Of a stretch of DNA of 64,000 bases, positions 8,621 to 17,054 are shown piece by piece; the first letter of the stretch is position 1, and every line of letters starts with the position of its first letter. The stretch comes from Caryophanales bacterium UBA4691 (GTDB lineage: Bacteria > Bacillota_I > Bacilli_A > RFN20 > CAG-826), in assembly GCA_002404865.1 (NCBI GenBank), contig DHKP01000028.1, forward strand, positions 1 to 64,000, in the 5' to 3' direction. The translations under genes were made by a program, and so were the position numbers. The notes under the pieces were generated by a model, which was not told where the DNA came from, made no database searches, and worked only from the letters and a program-made list of their open reading frames with translations.

Positions 8621-9925
8621 TTATTTAATGAGGTTATAGAAGGCGTTGATGCCAGGATATTCGGCTTCTGCACCGAGTTCTTCTTCAATGCGGAGAAGTT
8701 GATTGTATTTTGCAATACGGTCGGTGCGGCTCATAGAACCGGTCTTGATTTGACCAGCGTTAAGCGCGACAACGAGGTCCGCGATTGTTGTGTCTTCGGT
8801 TTCGCCAGAACGGTGGCTCACAACGCAAGTATAGCCAGCGCGCATCGCCATTTGGCAGGTGTCGAGCGTTTCGGTTAAGGTGCCGATTTGGTTCACTTTG
8901 ATGAGCACGCTATTGGCGCAGCCAAGTTCAATGCCTTTCTTGACATAAACTTTATTGGTGACGAAGAGGTCATCGCCAACGAGTTGGACTTTCTTGCCGA
9001 GTCTCTTGGTGAGTTTCTCCCAGCCTTCCCAGTCGTTTTCGGCTAACGCGTCTTCGACAGTGATGAGCGGATATTTCTCAACGAAGGAAGCGATGATGTC
9101 GATCATTTCGTCGGTTGTCTTTGCGCCTTGGCCAGATCTCTTAAGTTCATACATATGAGTCTCTGGGTTATAGAATTCGCTAGAAGCAAGGTCCATGCCG
9201 AGCATGATGCCATCTTTCCCTGGCTTATAACCAGCGGCTTTAATGGCTTCAACGAGGACCTCGAGAGGTTCTTCGTTGCTCTTCATGCCGTTAGGAGCAA
9301 ATCCGCCTTCATCGCCGACAGCGGTGATGTCTTTCCTGTCTTTAAGAATCTTGCGGAGAGCGGCAAATGTTTCAGCACCCATTTGGATGGCTTCGCTGAA
9401 GGATTTCGCACCGACTGGCATAATCATATATTCTTGGAAGTCGACGGAGCTATCAGCGTGTTTCCCGCCATTGATGACGTTCATCATTGGGACAGGGAGT
9501 TGTTTGGCATTTGGTCCGCCGAGATATCTCCAAAGCGGGATACCGAGTAAATCGGCAGCGGCGTGAGCAACGGCTAGCGATACGCCTAGCATTGCATTTG
9601 CGCCGAGTTTGCTCTTGGTGGCGGTGCCATCGAGTTTGATCATGGCTTCATCGATACCGACTTGATCAAGAACATCGAATTTGCCTTCAAGAGCTGGAGC
9701 GATGATTTCGTTGACGTTTTTAACGGCTTTTAAAACGCTCTTTCCGCCAAAGTATTTCTTATCGCCATCGCGGAGCTCAAGAGCTTCGCGTTCGCCAGTG
9801 GAAGCACCACTTGGAACAGCGGCACGGCCAAAAGCGCCTTCATCAGTCGTCACTTCGACTTCGACCGTTGGATTGCCACGGGAATCGATGATTTGACGAG
9901 CATGAATTTTTTCAATCATGGACAT
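8621..9925 (-). CDS. eno: Enolase
   Basis: Converts 2-phosphoglycerate to phosphoenolpyruvate in glycolysis. Length (434) and sequence are typical. It opens with IEKIHARQIIDSRGNPTVEV and has the PSGASTGEREALELRDGD loop, the GDEGGFAPN substrate loop, metal ligands in GMDLASSEFY, VEDALAEND and VGDDLFVTN, and the SHRSGETEDTTIADLVV catalytic tail. The start at 9925 lies 12 bases after AAGGAG; a second ATG two codons later is too far from that site. It stands alone with its own terminator. A short hairpin (GCTTAC/GTAAGC, 9969-9983) lies in its leader. Confidence 0.97.
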   Translation of the reverse strand: MSMIEKIHARQIIDSRGNPTVEVEVTTDEGAFGRAAVPSGASTGEREALELRDGDKKYFGGKSVLKAVKNVNEIIAPALEGKFDVLDQVGIDEAMIKLDGTATKSKLGANAMLGVSLAVAHAAADLLGIPLWRYLGGPNAKQLPVPMMNVINGGKHADSSVDFQEYMIMPVGAKSFSEAIQMGAETFAALRKILKDRKDITAVGDEGGFAPNGMKSNEEPLEVLVEAIKAAGYKPGKDGIMLGMDLASSEFYNPETHMYELKRSGQGAKTTDEMIDIIASFVEKYPLITVEDALAENDWEGWEKLTKRLGKKVQLVGDDLFVTNKVYVKKGIELGCANSVLIKVNQIGTLTETLDTCQMAMRAGYTCVVSHRSGETEDTTIADLVVALNAGQIKTGSMSRTDRIAKYNQLLRIEEELGAEAEYPGINAFYNLIK

Positions 9926-9990
9926 GTTGGTTTTCTTCTCCTTAATATTTTTTTCGTTTTCTCAACATGCTTACAGCGTAAGCAATTGTC

Positions 9991-10018
9991 ATTATAAGCC
10001 ACTCTTAACTTTGTTAAC
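9991..10018 (-). promoter_or_regulatory. Probable eno promoter
   Basis: A minus-strand TATAAT (9991-9996) lies about 65 bases upstream of eno. The -35 is weak (a GTTAAC-like hexamer 16 bases upstream). Confidence 0.4.
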
Positions 10019-10085
10019 ACCGAAAAAATAAGTTGTTACCGCTTTTACCGATAAGGCGATTTCTTCTCTTTCTAGCGGGATTTGT

Positions 10086-10113
10086 TTGTTCCTTCCATTC
10101 GATTCTCTATAAT
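10086..10113 (+). promoter_or_regulatory. ung promoter (leaderless)
   Basis: TTGTTC, 16-base spacer, TATAAT. The -10 ends 7 bases before the ATG at 10121, so transcription should start at or one base before the start codon. Confidence 0.55.
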
Positions 10114-10120
10114 GAAAGGC

Positions 10121-10789
10121 ATGTTACAGGATTGGGACGCGCTTTTTCAAAGCATTAAAAATAAGGATTATGCAAAAAGCCTTCGCGCCTTTTTAGATGA
10201 AGAATTTCAAAATCATACTGTTTACCCGCCTCGCGATATGGTTTTTCAAGCGTTTCGCTTAACTAAGCCAAGCGAATTAAAGGTTGTGATTATTGGTCAA
10301 GACCCTTATCACAATCCTGGTCAAGCGATGGGGTTATCTTTTAGCGTGCCCCGCGGAATTGATCCACCTCCTTCCTTACTTAATATTTACCGCGAGATTG
10401 AGCGCGATATCGGCGGGATCAAAATGAATTACGATAATGGTGATTTAACGCCTTGGGCAACGCAAGGGGTGCTTTTATTAAACGCCTATCTTACGGTGAG
10501 AATGAATGAGCCTTTAAGCCATCGACGAGCGGAATATGATGACTTTATTCATGACGTTATGATGTATTTGGATACTTTGAATCAGCCAATTGTTTTTATG
10601 CTTTGGGGTGGATTCGCTAAAAAATACAAAGCGATGATCCATCATCCAAAACATTTGGTTTTGGAAGCCGTGCACCCATCTCCGCTTAGCGCAAATCGCG
10701 GGGGATGGTTCGGGATGCATTTGTTTTCAAAATGTAACCGTTATTTAGAAGATAATGGTGTAGCCTCTATTGACTGGCTTATCCAATAA
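10121..10789 (+). CDS. ung: Uracil-DNA glycosylase, family 1
   Basis: Removes uracil from DNA in base excision repair. The water-activating motif GQDPYHNPGQAMGL and the HPSPLSA leucine-loop motif are intact, as is the LLLNAYLTV segment. I chose ATG 10121 because the -10 box ends just upstream and homologues begin near here; frames from TTG 10082 or ATG 10112 would put the promoter inside the gene. There is no Shine-Dalgarno, so a leaderless message is likely. The length of 222 residues is normal. Confidence 0.95.
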   Translation: MLQDWDALFQSIKNKDYAKSLRAFLDEEFQNHTVYPPRDMVFQAFRLTKPSELKVVIIGQDPYHNPGQAMGLSFSVPRGIDPPPSLLNIYREIERDIGGIKMNYDNGDLTPWATQGVLLLNAYLTVRMNEPLSHRRAEYDDFIHDVMMYLDTLNQPIVFMLWGGFAKKYKAMIHHPKHLVLEAVHPSPLSANRGGWFGMHLFSKCNRYLEDNGVASIDWLIQ

Positions 10790-10804
10790 GTTTAGTCTTT
10801 TCTT

Positions 10805-10892
10805 ATCCGGAGCTCATCATTCAATGGGCTGAGAGGAGTCTATAGGAGACTCGACGGCACACCTGATCCAGATAATTCTGGCGGAGGTAATA
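10805..10892 (+). ncRNA. TPP riboswitch (THI element)
   Basis: The conserved boxes are present in order: GGGCTGAGAGG, a variable P3 hairpin (AGTC...GACT), then ACCTGATCCAGATAATTCTGG and GGAGGTAA. It binds thiamine pyrophosphate. It sits 48 bases before the start of a thiamine transporter gene, with an expression-platform hairpin in between. Confidence 0.9.
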
Positions 10893-10908
10893 AAACTTGT
10901 TTTTTTGC

Positions 10909-10938
10909 CCTCCGAGTGTGTCCATTTGGAGGTTTTTT
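10909..10938 (+). terminator. Riboswitch expression platform: terminator that also masks the ribosome binding site
   Basis: CCTCC (10909-10913 region) pairs with GGAGG (about 10928-10932), followed by TTTTTTC and then the ATG at 10940. GGAGG is also the Shine-Dalgarno of the downstream gene, so one hairpin could both terminate transcription and hide the ribosome binding site when TPP is bound. Confidence 0.65.
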
Positions 10939-10939
10939 C

Positions 10940-11986
10940 ATGGAAGAAGAAAAAGTAAAAGAGAAGAAAATTATCTTCTTTATGCCACTAATTTTTGCGG
11001 TGATGAGCATTTTGTTCCTTTTAGGAACGGTGCTAACGTATTCGATTAAATACACACCAGCCGACGCCACAAAAGCTGTGAAAGAATATTTCGATATCCA
11101 TTTATGGGATATGTTCAATACTTCCTTTACTCCTTCTTGGCCGGTTATTTGCATCCTTACTTTATTCGTTTGGGCGGGAATTGCACCGATATTTGGTTTA
11201 TTTACCAAAGATAAAGTCCGCGAGAATTTTGCCCTTAGTTCGACGTTCTCGTTCTTATTTGGAGTTTGCTTCCTTGCTGCGTATAAAGAACTTTTCTCTT
11301 ATTTTGCTACGGATTTGATTCCGAATTATCATTCCTCGGATATTGGATATGGGACTGCGCTATCGCTACTAGCGGCAACTATTGGCGCTTTCCTTTCGTT
11401 AATGACTTCAGGGAAGAAATATGGCGAAAACGTTCAGGCAATCACGGAAGATGGGATTTTGATTGCCTTGGCCTTCGTCTTTAATTTTATTAAACTTCCA
11501 ATTTCAACTGGGGCGGGATCCGTCAATCTTCAAATGCTCCCTCTTTTCTTGATTGCCTTGCGTAGAGGGCCGCTTCATGGTTTTATTTCCGGCGGAATCG
11601 TGTATGGCATGTTAACTTGTTTAACCGATGGGTATGGCTTATTCACTTACCCGTTTGATTATTTGATTGGTTTTGGCTCGGTGGCGGTTTTGGGCTTTTT
11701 CTCAAAGCTCATTATGCCTTCTTCGGTAGATGCCGTCTCGTGGGGCCATTACTCTTTAAAGGGCGAATTATATCTTTTGCTTGCTGGCGTTTTAGCGACA
11801 CTTTTGCGCTTCCTAGGTAGCTCAGTGAGTTCTATGGTGTTCTACCAGCTTAGTTTCCCTGCCGCTTGCCTCTATAACGCGATTTATATTCCGGTGTCTG
11901 GGGCGATTGCTCTTGGGGTTTTGCTGGTTTTATATGGCCCATTATGCCATATCAACGCGATGTTCCCGCCTGAGCAAGAGCGTTAA
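10940..11986 (+). CDS. thiT: ThiT-type thiamine ECF transporter S-component with N-terminal membrane extension
   Basis: A membrane protein of 348 residues. The C-terminal 185 residues are ThiT-like: EDGILIALAFVFNFIKLP, SVNLQMLPLFLIALRRGPLHG and a GGIVYGMLT helix. These would bind thiamine and hand it to a shared ECF energy-coupling module encoded elsewhere. About 160 residues with four predicted membrane helices precede this core, making the protein nearly twice the usual ThiT length. The start at 10940 has GGAGG at good spacing. The TPP riboswitch directly upstream supports the substrate. What the extension does is unknown. Confidence 0.8.
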   Translation: MEEEKVKEKKIIFFMPLIFAVMSILFLLGTVLTYSIKYTPADATKAVKEYFDIHLWDMFNTSFTPSWPVICILTLFVWAGIAPIFGLFTKDKVRENFALSSTFSFLFGVCFLAAYKELFSYFATDLIPNYHSSDIGYGTALSLLAATIGAFLSLMTSGKKYGENVQAITEDGILIALAFVFNFIKLPISTGAGSVNLQMLPLFLIALRRGPLHGFISGGIVYGMLTCLTDGYGLFTYPFDYLIGFGSVAVLGFFSKLIMPSSVDAVSWGHYSLKGELYLLLAGVLATLLRFLGSSVSSMVFYQLSFPAACLYNAIYIPVSGAIALGVLLVLYGPLCHINAMFPPEQER

Positions 11987-12255
11987 TCCGCTTTAAAGTT
12001 AATCCGCTTTATTTTATTGTTTTTTGGAATTGCTATTTAGATATGATTCATTCCTTTTCGGGCGTTATCAAACGATGACGTCTAGAAAAGAGTTGCTCAA
12101 AAGAGGCAGCCCTTTATTTAAAAGAACATCCGTTTTGCATATGAGCCTCGCTAAAGCGATTCCCTACTATTTTGTGGGTGTTTTCAATTTACTCGTTTAT
12201 AATTCCTCTAGTGCGCAATAAGCGCGTAAGAAATATTTAAATAGGAGACACGAAG

Positions 12256-13413
12256 ATGGAAGAAAAGAAAATCGATGATGCTTCTATAAAAGAAACAAAA
12301 GAAGCAGAAGTCAACAAAGAACCTGAAAGCGATTTTGCAGACGAAGTGAAAAGAGATGAACCTATTCCTGTAGAAGAACCCGTTCAAGAAAAACAAGCGC
12401 AGCCTGAAGTTAATCTTTATAAAGAAGGGGAAGATGCTGTAACGGAAGAAGCAGCTGACGCTTCTAAACTAGAGAAGGGGAAGGCTACCTCTACTTACGA
12501 ATACAACGATGAGAACCTAATCGCGATCGAAAACGCAAGAAGCGAATTTCATAAAGCCTATAAAAAAGAAAACCTCATCAAATGGATCATCACCGGCGTT
12601 AGCCTCGCTTTGATTGTTGCTGGCTATATTATTCCAAATACCATCCCTGCGTTAAGCGGGAAACAAGCCGGTATGTATATCACTTTAGGCGTGCTTCTAG
12701 GTGCGATTTTAATTTTAGGCGTTTATAGCTTTTTATCCAAAAAGAGACTTGACCGTTTAATGAATGACTATTTTGCCAAATTCTATTCTTTCTCGAACGC
12801 CTATTCTTTTTCCAATCTTGGCGTTTCGAACGTTGAAGGAGGGGTTGCTAATAAGATTCAGCCTGAAGATTTAAGCGCCTGCAATCTCTATGAGGATGTG
12901 GTTAAAGTCGGTTCGAGAGATTTAGTTAGTTTCGATTATCACGATAATCGCATTAAAGTCGTTGATTGCGCCGCCCAAACAAGAGGCCAAAAAACATTGC
13001 GCACCGTCTTCGTTGGGAAAATGATCGTTGCTCCTAATCACTATACAGGTGATGATGTGGTCGTTTATTTAAAAGGAAACAAAAGAGCGCTCCCTCCAAC
13101 CAATTTGGCTGGACTTGATGTTTTAGAAGACCATAGCGATTATGTTGTCTATGGCAAGAAAGGAAATCGCAAAGGCTTAACAAAAAAGAGTTTAGAGGCC
13201 ATTAAAGAAATTCGTACGGACAAGACGCTTATCGATGTTGCGGTGTCGATTAGAGAAGGAAATACCTATTTCTTAATGGGGTATGAAGACAATCTTATGG
13301 TGCTTCCTTTAGAAAAGCCTTTTGACCCCGCACCAAGCGAACACTATCACGATGATTTAAAGAAAGTACTTACGGCGATTGATACCATCAATGGCTATAA
13401 AGAAAAAGAATAA
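12256..13413 (+). CDS. Hypothetical membrane protein with acidic N-terminal tail
   Basis: Not recognised. Of 385 residues, the first 100 are highly charged, Glu/Lys/Pro rich and probably disordered. Two membrane helices follow (about 110-130, IKWIITGVSLALIVAGYII; and 140-160, MYITLGVLLGAILILGVYSF), then a soluble C-terminal domain of about 220 residues with beta character. A GGAGA site precedes the ATG and a terminator follows. The layout suggests a membrane-anchored cytoplasmic protein. Confidence 0.75.
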   Translation: MEEKKIDDASIKETKEAEVNKEPESDFADEVKRDEPIPVEEPVQEKQAQPEVNLYKEGEDAVTEEAADASKLEKGKATSTYEYNDENLIAIENARSEFHKAYKKENLIKWIITGVSLALIVAGYIIPNTIPALSGKQAGMYITLGVLLGAILILGVYSFLSKKRLDRLMNDYFAKFYSFSNAYSFSNLGVSNVEGGVANKIQPEDLSACNLYEDVVKVGSRDLVSFDYHDNRIKVVDCAAQTRGQKTLRTVFVGKMIVAPNHYTGDDVVVYLKGNKRALPPTNLAGLDVLEDHSDYVVYGKKGNRKGLTKKSLEAIKEIRTDKTLIDVAVSIREGNTYFLMGYEDNLMVLPLEKPFDPAPSEHYHDDLKKVLTAIDTINGYKEKE

Positions 13414-13434
13414 AGACTAATTTCTTATCGAGCT

Positions 13435-13478
13435 AACGAATAAAGGCGCAATAAAAGCTACCCTTTATTCGTTTTTAT
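13435..13478 (+). terminator. Terminator after the membrane protein
   Basis: AACGAATAAAGG pairs with CCTTTATTCGTT, followed by TTT. Confidence 0.75.
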
Positions 13479-13641
13479 GTATATTTTGCGAGGATATTTA
13501 AAAACAAATCATAAACTGCTGCGTTCTTTTATTTTAAAAAACCATGCCTATTTTGCAGCGATTTTCTCCTTTGGATGAAATTAAGCAATTTGTACCATTT
13601 TTTCTTTAGCGAAAGTAGGTGTCGAAATAATGGGCTTGACT

Positions 13642-13677
13642 TATAATTAAGTCAGTTCCTCGCTTGAGGTGACGCTT
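13642..13677 (+). promoter_or_regulatory. Promoter and ribosome binding site of the DUF402 gene
   Basis: TATAAT at 13642 and GAGGTGA seven bases before the ATG at 13679. This gene has a normal leader, unlike the leaderless tsaE just downstream. Confidence 0.45.
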
Positions 13678-13678
13678 T

Positions 13679-14251
13679 ATGGATAAAAAATTAGTAACAA
13701 ACCGATTTCCGAAATGGATTATCGTTCAAGCTTATAAGCACGATGGCTTACTTCATCGTCAGTGGTCAGCCGCCTATTTAACGGAAGAAACTGACGACTA
13801 TTGGGCGATTTGCTCCCGCGCTTCTTTGGTCACTGAATCCGATGGAAGAAGATGGATGACAAAGGAGCATGCCGTGTTCCTTTTATTCAAGAAAAAATGG
13901 ATGAATGTCATCTGCATGATGAAAGAAGACGGGCTTTGCTATTATGTGAATATCGCTTCCCCGACCATTTTGGATAAAGGGTATCTTAAATATATCGATT
14001 ACGATTTAGACGTAAAACTTTTCCCAGACGGCGGGATTAAAGAACTTGATGAGATAGAATTCGAACGCCACGTTTTAACCTATGGCTATTCCCCTGATCT
14101 CACAAAAGCAATCCGCAAATCCATGAAAGAAGTGAAAGACGCCATGAATCGTCATGATTTTCCTTTTCAAAATGAAAGCATCAACGCGATTTATGATAAA
14201 TTCCTAGGCGAAAATAGACCTTTTATGGTCACTAATAACGTTCGTTTTTGA
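13679..14251 (+). CDS. DUF402 protein, probable nucleoside tri-/diphosphatase
   Basis: The protein has the DUF402 fold pattern: a beta barrel with HRQWSAAYL, then WMNVICMMKEDGLCYYVNIASP, LKYIDYDLDVKLFPDGGIKELDEIEFE and a helical C-terminus. From family knowledge Bacilli members (for example Ntdp) hydrolyse nucleoside di- and triphosphates using metal-bound Asp residues; the DYDLD and DEDE-like clusters fit. Length 190 is near the usual 180. It is followed at 39 bases by tsaE, which has its own promoter. Confidence 0.8.
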   Translation: MDKKLVTNRFPKWIIVQAYKHDGLLHRQWSAAYLTEETDDYWAICSRASLVTESDGRRWMTKEHAVFLLFKKKWMNVICMMKEDGLCYYVNIASPTILDKGYLKYIDYDLDVKLFPDGGIKELDEIEFERHVLTYGYSPDLTKAIRKSMKEVKDAMNRHDFPFQNESINAIYDKFLGENRPFMVTNNVRF

Positions 14252-14274
14252 TATATGCTTCTTTCCCGAAAGAC

Positions 14275-14280
14275 TATAAT
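14275..14280 (+). promoter_or_regulatory. -10 box of the tsaE operon (near-leaderless)
   Basis: TATAAT ends 10 bases before the chosen ATG (14291), which would leave a leader of about 4 bases. No convincing -35 at standard spacing; a TTGATA lies 21 bases upstream. Confidence 0.4.
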
Positions 14281-14290
14281 GGGCACAATT

Positions 14291-14755
14291 ATGAATTACA
14301 CTTTTGTTAGCAAAAATAGAGAAGAAACAGTTCGGCTCGGTGAAATTATCGCACCCTTGTTTTGTAGGGGCGATGTCGTGCTTCTTGAAGGAGATTTAGG
14401 AGCTGGAAAAACGACTTTAGTGGGCGGGGTTGCTAAAGCGCTCCGCATTAAAGACGAAGTCATTTCGCCTACTTTTAATATCATGAAATGCTACTTTAAA
14501 GGAGACATGCCTCTTTACCATATCGATGCTTATCGCTTAGAAAACCAAAACATCGAATTAGGGTTAGACGAATATATCGAAGGGGATGGCGTTTGCTTTG
14601 TGGAATGGCCTCAATTCATTCAGCCATTGCTCCCCGATGAATATCTAGAAATCGTTTTAGAGCATATTGATGAAAATCAAAGGAGAATCACCTTAAAAAG
14701 CAATTCCCCTCATTTTGATGAAATGGTTAAAAAAGTAGAGGAGATACTAAAATGA
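14291..14755 (+). CDS. tsaE: tRNA threonylcarbamoyladenosine biosynthesis ATPase TsaE
   Basis: The P-loop ATPase of the t6A37 complex with TsaB and TsaD. Walker A is GDLGAGKTTLVGG; SPTFNIMKCY, YHIDAYRL and CFVEWPQ are family landmarks. ATG 14291 is chosen from homologue starts (MNYTFVSKN) and the promoter just upstream; ATGs at 14255 and 14279 precede or overlap the -10 box. It overlaps tsaB by 4 bases, first in a four-gene operon. Confidence 0.93.
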   Translation: MNYTFVSKNREETVRLGEIIAPLFCRGDVVLLEGDLGAGKTTLVGGVAKALRIKDEVISPTFNIMKCYFKGDMPLYHIDAYRLENQNIELGLDEYIEGDGVCFVEWPQFIQPLLPDEYLEIVLEHIDENQRRITLKSNSPHFDEMVKKVEEILK

Positions 14756-15348
14756 TTGGCGTTTTGATTGATTCGAGCAATGCAAGTTTGATTTTAGGCA
14801 TTGCCAAAGACAAAAGCATCATCGATCAAATTGATGAGCCCGCTTGGCAAAGGCAAAGCGAACTCCTTGTCGATTATTTAGGAAAGCTACTAGATAAAAA
14901 CCACATCGACCGCAAGGATATTTCTTATGTTGTCGCAACAAAGGGCCCTGGTTCTTATACGGGCGTTCGTATTGCTTTAACGGTTGCCAAAGTCATGGCG
15001 TTTGCTTTGAATATTCCTCTATTTCTTGTTTCAAGTTTGGAAGCGTTAAAAGAAGCTAATGCCGTTTCGCTTTGCGTCTCTAACGCGAGAAGCAAACGTT
15101 CTTATGTAGGAATCTATGAAGGAGAAAAAACACTTTTAGAAGATACGATTTGGACAAATGAGGAACTCCTTGCTTATCTAAAAGAGCATCCTTCCGTCTT
15201 AATATGCGGGGAAACTGATTACTTAGGATTAAAGACGAAAAAACCTGATATTCTTAAAAATTTAAACGAAGCCGCAATCAATAAGAACCTCGTAGAGAAC
15301 GTTTTAGCCGCCAAACCGGTTTATTTAAAAGACAGCTATCCAGTATGA
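14752..15348 (+). CDS. tsaB: t6A biosynthesis protein TsaB
   Basis: An inactive ASKHA-fold partner of TsaD. It begins IDSSNASLILGIA and has the GPGSYTGVRIALTVAK motif. At 198 residues it is slightly short. It overlaps both neighbours by 4 bases (ATGA), so translation is coupled across the operon. Confidence 0.92.
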   Translation: MIGVLIDSSNASLILGIAKDKSIIDQIDEPAWQRQSELLVDYLGKLLDKNHIDRKDISYVVATKGPGSYTGVRIALTVAKVMAFALNIPLFLVSSLEALKEANAVSLCVSNARSKRSYVGIYEGEKTLLEDTIWTNEELLAYLKEHPSVLICGETDYLGLKTKKPDILKNLNEAAINKNLVENVLAAKPVYLKDSYPV

Positions 15349-15794
15349 GCAATATTCGCATTCGAAAAATTAAAGAAGAGGACGTATTGGCAGTCGCTAA
15401 TCTTGAAGCGGGCTGCTTTATTGACCCTTGGCCAGAAAAGCAGATCCGTTACGAGATGAAAGAGAACCCTTGCGCGAAAGTGTATGTTGCGCTTTTAGAA
15501 GACGAAGTCGTTGGCTATCTCGATTTTATGATTACCTTCGATAGCGCAACAATTAATCGCATATGCGTAAATGAAAGTTATCGGAGAAAGGGTATCGCTC
15601 AAGCGCTTCTAAACAAGATGGTTGAAGTTTGTAAAAAACAAAAAGATCGTGTCGATTTTATTACTTTGGAAGTACGTGCCTCTAACGAAAAAGCGATATC
15701 CCTATACAGAAAAAATGGATGGGAAGAAATAGTGAAGAAGCCTCATTACTATGAAGACGGGGAAGATGCGATATATATGGTGAGGAGTTTATAA
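15345..15794 (+). CDS. rimI: Ribosomal-protein-alanine N-acetyltransferase RimI-type
   Basis: A GNAT acetyltransferase of 149 residues with the acetyl-CoA loop RRKGIAQALL and the C-terminal VRASNEKAISLYRKNGW block that marks RimI. It lies between tsaB and tsaD, the common Firmicutes order. The substrate (ribosomal protein S18 in E. coli) is assumed. Confidence 0.85.
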   Translation: MSNIRIRKIKEEDVLAVANLEAGCFIDPWPEKQIRYEMKENPCAKVYVALLEDEVVGYLDFMITFDSATINRICVNESYRRKGIAQALLNKMVEVCKKQKDRVDFITLEVRASNEKAISLYRKNGWEEIVKKPHYYEDGEDAIYMVRSL

Positions 15795-15795
15795 A

Positions 15796-16815
15796 ATGGC
15801 AAAAATTCTAGCGATTGAATCGAGTTGCGACGAAACTAGCGTTGCGATTACCGATAACGGGAAACTTTTAGCAAACGTCGTGAGCACCCAAATTGCTGTT
15901 CACCAAAAATATGGCGGCGTTATGCCAGAGATTGCATCCCGCTTACATTGCGAAAATATCGATGTTTGCTTAAAAGAAGCCTTAGAGCAAGCCCATTTAT
16001 CTTTTCTAGATATGGATGCTTTTGCGGTGACAAGAGGCCCAGGATTAATCGGCTGCCTCCATGTCGGATTACAAGCGGCAAAAACCTTAGCGATGCTTTA
16101 TCATAAACCCTTAATCCCAGTTCATCATTTAGCGGGCCATATTTACGCGAATGAATACGTGGGTGAATTAAAATTTCCCCTTTTATGTGTTGTTGTGAGT
16201 GGTGGAAATACTGAGCTTGTCATTATGCGCGAGCACTTAAATTTCGAAATTGTCGGCGAAACAAAAGATGATGCGGTAGGGGAATGCTATGACAAAGTGG
16301 CTCGCGTTCTAGGCCTTCCTTATCCTGGAGGTCTCCCTATTGATCAACACGCAAAACTAGGGAAGCATACATACGAGCTTCCTTATCCTCTAGCAGGAAA
16401 AGGAACATACGATTTCTCTTATAGTGGCTTAAAGACAAGTGTCATCAATCTCGTAAACCAACTCAAGATGAAAGGCGAAGAAGTCCGCCTCGACGATATG
16501 TGCAAGAGTTTTCAAGATGTTGCGATTGGAATGATTATTGAAAAAGCAACGAAAGCTGCGCTCGAATATCAAGTGAAGCAAGTCGTTTTAGCGGGTGGAG
16601 TCAGCGCGAATAGCTATCTTCGTCAAGAAATGACCGAACGCCTTAAAGGAACGGAAATTGATTTAATTATTCCTCCATTATGGTGCACGACCGATAATGC
16701 GGCGATGATCGCAAAAGTCGCGGAACACCTTTACAAAGAAAAGCTTTTTGCCCCTTTGTCTTTAGGAGTGGATCCTAACTGGAAGATTGATCATTTCCGC
16801 GATTTTGAAAATTGA
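15796..16815 (+). CDS. tsaD: tRNA threonylcarbamoyl transferase TsaD
   Basis: Transfers the threonylcarbamoyl group to A37 of ANN-decoding tRNAs. The metal-binding HHLAGHIYAN motif, AIESSCDETS start, VSGGNTELV, and the LAGGVSANSYLR nucleotide site are intact. Length 339 is standard. It begins two bases after rimI and ends the operon. Confidence 0.96.
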   Translation: MAKILAIESSCDETSVAITDNGKLLANVVSTQIAVHQKYGGVMPEIASRLHCENIDVCLKEALEQAHLSFLDMDAFAVTRGPGLIGCLHVGLQAAKTLAMLYHKPLIPVHHLAGHIYANEYVGELKFPLLCVVVSGGNTELVIMREHLNFEIVGETKDDAVGECYDKVARVLGLPYPGGLPIDQHAKLGKHTYELPYPLAGKGTYDFSYSGLKTSVINLVNQLKMKGEEVRLDDMCKSFQDVAIGMIIEKATKAALEYQVKQVVLAGGVSANSYLRQEMTERLKGTEIDLIIPPLWCTTDNAAMIAKVAEHLYKEKLFAPLSLGVDPNWKIDHFRDFEN

Positions 16816-16821
16816 ATCCTT

Positions 16822-16998
16822 GTTTTAAAGAAACTTGCAAAAGCGCGAAAAAATCTTGAAAAAAACACAGGGATAAAATTCCTATAGAAAGGAGATTTCT
16901 ATGGGTATTGCTGCGTTGGTTATAGGGATTATCTCTTTGTTTTAGCTGTATTTCCTTGTCTAAAACGTGATGCTTACGATATCGGCTATTGGGCACTT
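16822..16998 (+). pseudogene. Decayed copy of the 88-residue membrane-protein gene and its promoter
   Basis: The promoter, GGAGA site and first codons (ATG at 16901, MGIAALVIGIISLF) are closely similar to 18618-18790, but a TAG stops it at codon 15 and the rest has drifted. The two copies flank the fic gene. Confidence 0.7.
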
Positions 16999-17010
16999 AT
17001 GTCTATCGAA

Positions 17011-17046
17011 AAAACGTTTAGTGCGAAAGACACAAAACGTTTTTAG
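17011..17046. terminator. Bidirectional terminator between the decayed copy and fic
   Basis: AAAACGTTT pairs with AAACGTTTT; A- and T-runs flank both sides. Confidence 0.6.
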
Positions 17047-17054
17047 GCCGGTCA

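Noticed and set aside
8555..9896. Several plus-strand frames over enolase
   Set aside because: Shadows of eno on the opposite strand; the minus-strand product is unmistakable.
10916..10939. Earlier GTG start for thiT
   Set aside because: It lies inside the terminator hairpin and has no ribosome binding site; ATG 10940 has GGAGG at good spacing.
12024..12221. 65-codon frame between thiT and the acidic membrane protein
   Set aside because: No ribosome binding site, no recognisable domain, and uneven hydrophobic pattern; likely chance. A short TTAATCCGCTTTA duplication just upstream is noted only.
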